NCBI GenBank assembly: GCA_030587525.1
Contig: JAUQYW010000214.1
Span: 1-8,348 of the forward strand
Length of the DNA: 8,348 nucleotides
Direction: 5' to 3'
From: Candidatus Sigynarchaeota archaeon
GTDB taxonomy: Archaea; Asgardarchaeota; Lokiarchaeia; Sigynarchaeales; Sigynarchaeaceae
The notes beneath the pieces were generated by a model. That model was not told where the DNA came from. It made no database searches and saw only the letters and a list, made by a program, of their open reading frames with translations. Position numbers and translations under genes: made by a program. Positions 6,355 to 8,348 of this stretch are shown here, piece by piece. Position 1 is the first letter of the stretch; each line of letters begins with the position of its first letter.

Positions 6355-6857
6355 TTTTTCAAATCGGTCTTGAATTTCTCCTGACGCACAGGATCGGCCT
6401 TCGCAGCCTTCAACTCGGGACGCTGCCGGGTAAAGCCCATTCTCTTGAGCAGTCTCTGCGCCCAACGAACGCCAATGTGCTTGCCGAAGCGTTTCTCTAT
6501 GTGGTGGGACACGCCTTTTCCGTCCCAGACCAGGAAATCGTAGCCGAGCTCGTGTGGGTTTTTGAGGATGTCCGCTTTCAGGAGCTCTTTCTCATCACTG
6601 GAGAGGCAAGATTCCTTGCCTGGTGGGGACTTCCGTTTCAAGCCATCGATCCCCGCATCGTTGTACGTGTTCTCCCATTCCCACGTGGTGTTCCGGCTGA
6701 GGTGGAGTGCATCGGCCACCTCGCGGGCATTCCTACCTTCTAGCATCATAGCGATGGCCTGGTATCGCTCTTTCATCCGCCCGTCGTGTTCTTTCTTGTA
6801 GAACGTCCACATTTCGTCGACCGTGTAATCGGTGCGAGTGATTTCGAGGGGTTTCAT
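6348..6857 (-). CDS. IS630-type transposase, DNA-binding part (orfA)
   Basis: This 169-residue frame holds the helix-turn-helix DNA-binding half of the transposase. The motif REVADALHLSRNTTWEWENTY (46-65) followed by GIDGLKRKSPPGK (69-81) is the usual IS630 first HTH and linker. A second winged-helix-like segment with HHIEKRFG (118-125) and RWAQRLLKRMGF (131-142) is the part that recognises the terminal repeats in this family. The frame ends at TAG 6348-6350, five bases after a seven-A run where the reading must step back one base to enter the catalytic frame. I prefer the ATG at 6857, since a TATA-like box lies 28 nt upstream; a TTG at 6875 would add six residues. A short orfA product alone could act as a repressor by binding the ends, as in other frame-shifted elements. 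Confidence 0.85.
   Translation of the reverse strand: MKPLEITRTDYTVDEMWTFYKKEHDGRMKERYQAIAMMLEGRNAREVADALHLSRNTTWEWENTYNDAGIDGLKRKSPPGKESCLSSDEKELLKADILKNPHELGYDFLVWDGKGVSHHIEKRFGKHIGVRWAQRLLKRMGFTRQRPELKAAKADPVRQEKFKTDLKKR
6353..6359 (-). other. Seven-A frameshift site of the transposase
   Basis: On the minus strand the sequence reads TTG AAA AAA AGA TAG in the orfA frame. Moving back one base after the second AAA, or adding one A by polymerase slippage, gives AAA AAA AAG ATA GAC and enters orfB. Homopolymer A6/A7 runs at orfA/orfB junctions are known slippage sites in several insertion-sequence families. A sequencing error or true mutation in the run is the alternative. Confidence 0.6.
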
Positions 6858-6880
6858 GGAAATGAGAAGAGGCAACGGCA

Positions 6881-6889
6881 GATTTAACC
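6881..6889 (-). promoter_or_regulatory. TATA-like box of the transposase gene
   Basis: On the minus strand ggttaaatc is centred about 28 nt before the ATG at 6857, the same geometry as host promoters in this window. No ribosome binding site precedes that ATG, so a leaderless transcript is likely. Confidence 0.35.
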
Positions 6890-6941
6890 GTTTCGACCCT
6901 TGCTTTAAATTCCCAGATAGGCTCTAATGTCCGTGATCCTT

Positions 6942-6953
6942 GACCGCTGTCAA
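6942..6953 (-). repeat. Right terminal inverted repeat of the insertion sequence
   Basis: This is a perfect 12-bp inverted copy of 5804-5815, followed directly by the TA duplication at 6954-6955. About 85 bases separate it from the transposase ATG; they hold the promoter-like box and no other gene. Confidence 0.92.
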
Positions 6954-6957
6954 TATC
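6951..6957 (+). promoter_or_regulatory. Damaged TATA box of the membrane hydrolase gene
   Basis: The sequence caatatc is centred about 29 nt before the ATG at 6983. Removing the element and one TA restores ttatatatcg here, a better TATA match. The present box is half terminal repeat and half original promoter. Whether it still works is unknown. Confidence 0.35.
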
Positions 6958-6982
6958 GTAAGTTCGTGGACGTGCGAAGCGA

Positions 6983-8308
6983 ATGAAAAATCCAGAAAAA
7001 GTCAGGCGTATCATCCTCATTATATTCACGATTATCTTCATCGCTCTGGAATGCGTCACCATTTGGCCAATCACGGGTCTTTATGGCTCCCGATTAGACT
7101 GGTGGGGCGGAAACTCCACCATCCGGGCAACCTCCATCGCAGTATTTGGCGCGCCACTCGGTACCATCGGCCTCGTGGTGACCCTGCACTTCCTCTTCAA
7201 GCAACCAATAACAATGACCGTAGGCTATCTCTTCCGGCAAAAAAAAGTGCTTCGGGGGGTGCAAGTATGTGCTATCACCGCGGGCATTCTCCTGACGTGC
7301 CTTTGCATGCCCTATTTCGCGATTCCCGTACAGATCGGCCAAAACGCTCGGCAAGAGTTCGCAGAGACCTGGGGATCAGACTGGGAAAGCCAAATTGCCG
7401 CGCCGTCCTCGGGACCGTGGCTCGGGACCCCATATTCGCTGGGAATCTATTACACCGGGCTTCCCTACGACCGATCAACTATCACGAAAACCTTAGACGT
7501 CGAATTCTTCCAAACCGGCAACGATTCGTTCACGTTCGACGTGTTCGAGCCGGCAGCAAGTGATGGCCCTTTCCCCGCGATCATCTGCATCCATGGTGGC
7601 GGCTGGTGTGGCTTCGACAAGAACACCATCTTCGAATACCAGCGGGAATATCTCGCAGCGGCCGGTTACGTGGTGTTCACCGTGCAATACGGGGCAAGCC
7701 AGGAAAGTGAAAGGACTCGACAATTCAGCATGCAAGAGATCATGGACAATCTTGCCCATTTCTCGGACTGGCTCGCGGTGCCAGCAAACACGGCGCAGTA
7801 CAAGGTGGACCTGGCGCATTGCTTCGTGAACGGCCTGTCCGCGGGTGGGCACCTTTCGGCGCTCGTTACCGTGGCCCGGTACAACGTGTCAGCGTGGAAT
7901 CCCGCGGTCAACGTGGTCGGCGGCATCGATTTCTACGGCATCACGGACATCCGGCATTGGGTGCAGATAAATCAAAATTGGCTTAATGCATCAGGCTTGT
8001 TCAACGCGAGCGTGCTCACGGATTTCACGGTCGTCGATCCATTCAGCCCGATCACTTACATCGCGGATGAAGATTCAAACGTGAGCCACGTGGCACCGCT
8101 CTTGATCTTCCATGGGGACGTCGATTCTGTCGTGAATGTCTCGCAAAGTCGCCAGCTCGATGCCTTGTGTGATGCCCGGGGCTTGAAATGCATATATATA
8201 GAAATTTCCAGGGGCGAACACGTGTTCGAGGGAAATTCCCGGGAAGCCGGGGCCCAGATCTCGCTATGGGCGATCGAACGGTTCTTGAAATTATGCCTTT
8301 CGCAATAG
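6983..8308 (+). CDS. Membrane-anchored alpha/beta hydrolase (esterase/lipase-like, HSL-type motifs)
   Basis: This 441-residue protein has three predicted membrane helices at about 10-30, 49-72 and 92-114, then a hydrolase domain from about 170 to the end. The basic N-terminus (K-N-P-E-K-V-R-R) and the basic loop between helices 2 and 3 (FRQKKVLRG) place both inside, which puts the catalytic domain outside the cell. The oxyanion-hole motif is H204-G-G-G207-W. The nucleophile is S286 in G-L-S-A-G-G (284-289), the acid is D381 in HGDVDSVV and the base is H413 in GEHVF, a complete triad. Several N-x-S/T sites in the domain fit a surface glycoprotein. The motifs suit carboxylesterases or lipases of the hormone-sensitive-lipase/BD-FAE group; peptidase S9-like activity is less likely. 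It lies divergent from the CocE-type hydrolase, originally 60 bp away. The ATG at 6983 sits directly before the first helix and has no ribosome binding site. Confidence 0.9.
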   Translation: MKNPEKVRRIILIIFTIIFIALECVTIWPITGLYGSRLDWWGGNSTIRATSIAVFGAPLGTIGLVVTLHFLFKQPITMTVGYLFRQKKVLRGVQVCAITAGILLTCLCMPYFAIPVQIGQNARQEFAETWGSDWESQIAAPSSGPWLGTPYSLGIYYTGLPYDRSTITKTLDVEFFQTGNDSFTFDVFEPAASDGPFPAIICIHGGGWCGFDKNTIFEYQREYLAAAGYVVFTVQYGASQESERTRQFSMQEIMDNLAHFSDWLAVPANTAQYKVDLAHCFVNGLSAGGHLSALVTVARYNVSAWNPAVNVVGGIDFYGITDIRHWVQINQNWLNASGLFNASVLTDFTVVDPFSPITYIADEDSNVSHVAPLLIFHGDVDSVVNVSQSRQLDALCDARGLKCIYIEISRGEHVFEGNSREAGAQISLWAIERFLKLCLSQ

Positions 8309-8320
8309 GTCAAGAATGCG

Positions 8321-8328
8321 AAAAAAAA
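8321..8328 (-). terminator. Eight-T run on the minus strand, possible terminator
   Basis: Eight A on the plus strand (eight T on the minus strand) lie 12 bases after the stop of the membrane hydrolase. It could terminate a minus-strand gene entering from beyond the window, or be A-rich promoter DNA for a plus-strand gene to the right. No gene is visible in the last 40 bases. Confidence 0.2.
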
Positions 8329-8348
8329 GTTTGCGGGTTAAACGAACA

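Larger units (their letters stand above)
5804..6953 (-). mobile_element. IS630/Tc1-mariner-type insertion sequence, 1150 bp, complete
   Basis: The element is bounded by 12-bp perfect terminal inverted repeats, ttgacagcggtc at 5804-5815 and gaccgctgtcaa at 6942-6953. Each is flanked directly by TA (5802-5803 and 6954-6955), the target duplication typical of this superfamily. The match between ends continues in register with GACAT (5826-5830 against 6927-6931) after a 10-bp mismatch. Inside is one transposase in two frames, occupying almost the whole length on the minus strand. I see no passenger gene. Perfect repeats and clean TA duplications suggest a fairly recent insertion. Base composition looks like the host's, which suggests long residence in similar genomes. 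Confidence 0.9.

Noticed and set aside
6355..6465. N-terminal part of the orfB frame upstream of the A7 run, as an independent start
   Set aside because: Its translation has no transposase similarity, while orfA in the other frame carries the HTH over the same DNA; homology enters orfB only after the A7 run.
6285..6743. 152-codon plus-strand frame inside the insertion sequence
   Set aside because: It lies opposite the transposase HTH and linker and shows no motif; a passenger gene is not supported.
5801..6956. Reading the terminal repeats as 15 bp (including the flanking atat)
   Set aside because: The three outer bases are the duplicated TA plus a chance A/T match; the 12-bp repeat with TA on each side fits IS630 insertion better.
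7493..7852. Minus-strand frame opposite the membrane hydrolase
   Set aside because: It is antisense to the region holding the oxyanion and nucleophile motifs and shows no features of its own.

Overview
The window reads as archaeal chromosomal DNA. Five genes have an A/T-rich TATA-like box about 27-31 nt before the start codon, which is the spacing of short-leader or leaderless archaeal transcripts. One gene encodes an Elf1-type zinc-ribbon protein, known from eukaryotes and some archaea. Corrinoid methyl-transfer genes are also present. An Asgard or TACK lineage is my best guess, but nothing here settles it. Base composition looks balanced to slightly GC-rich throughout, including the mobile element. 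I see no tRNA, rRNA or CRISPR array, and no stretch over about 110 bases lacks a gene or mobile-element sequence.

Left part, + strand (1-2817). The window opens in the last 62 codons of an unrecognised gene. Then comes a two-gene methyl-transfer unit: a cobalamin-binding corrinoid protein (289-942) and a uroporphyrinogen-decarboxylase-family methyltransferase (939-2252), joined by an ATGA overlap. Together they probably demethylate a small methylated compound or pass a methyl group from the corrinoid to a thiol; the substrate is not readable. A T-rich stretch and a new promoter lead to the Elf1-like protein (2335-2817), which carries an extra C-terminal cysteine cluster.

Middle, - strand (2839-5770). 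A CocE/NonD (S15-type) hydrolase and an aldo/keto reductase form a probable operon read right to left. It converges on the Elf1-like gene with a 21-base gap.

Right part (5771-8348). A complete 1150-bp IS630/Tc1-mariner-type element (5804-6953) has 12-bp perfect terminal inverted repeats and TA duplications on both sides. Its transposase is split by a -1 frame change at a run of seven A. Removing the element leaves a 60-bp gap between two divergent hydrolase genes, the CocE-type enzyme and a three-helix membrane-anchored alpha/beta hydrolase (6983-8308). A near-symmetric TATATA sits in the middle of that gap. The element therefore appears to have inserted into the TATA box serving both genes, leaving the CocE side intact and degrading the other side.

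The most interesting points are this TATA-targeted insertion, the altered zinc-ligand positions in the methyltransferase, and the extended Elf1-like protein.
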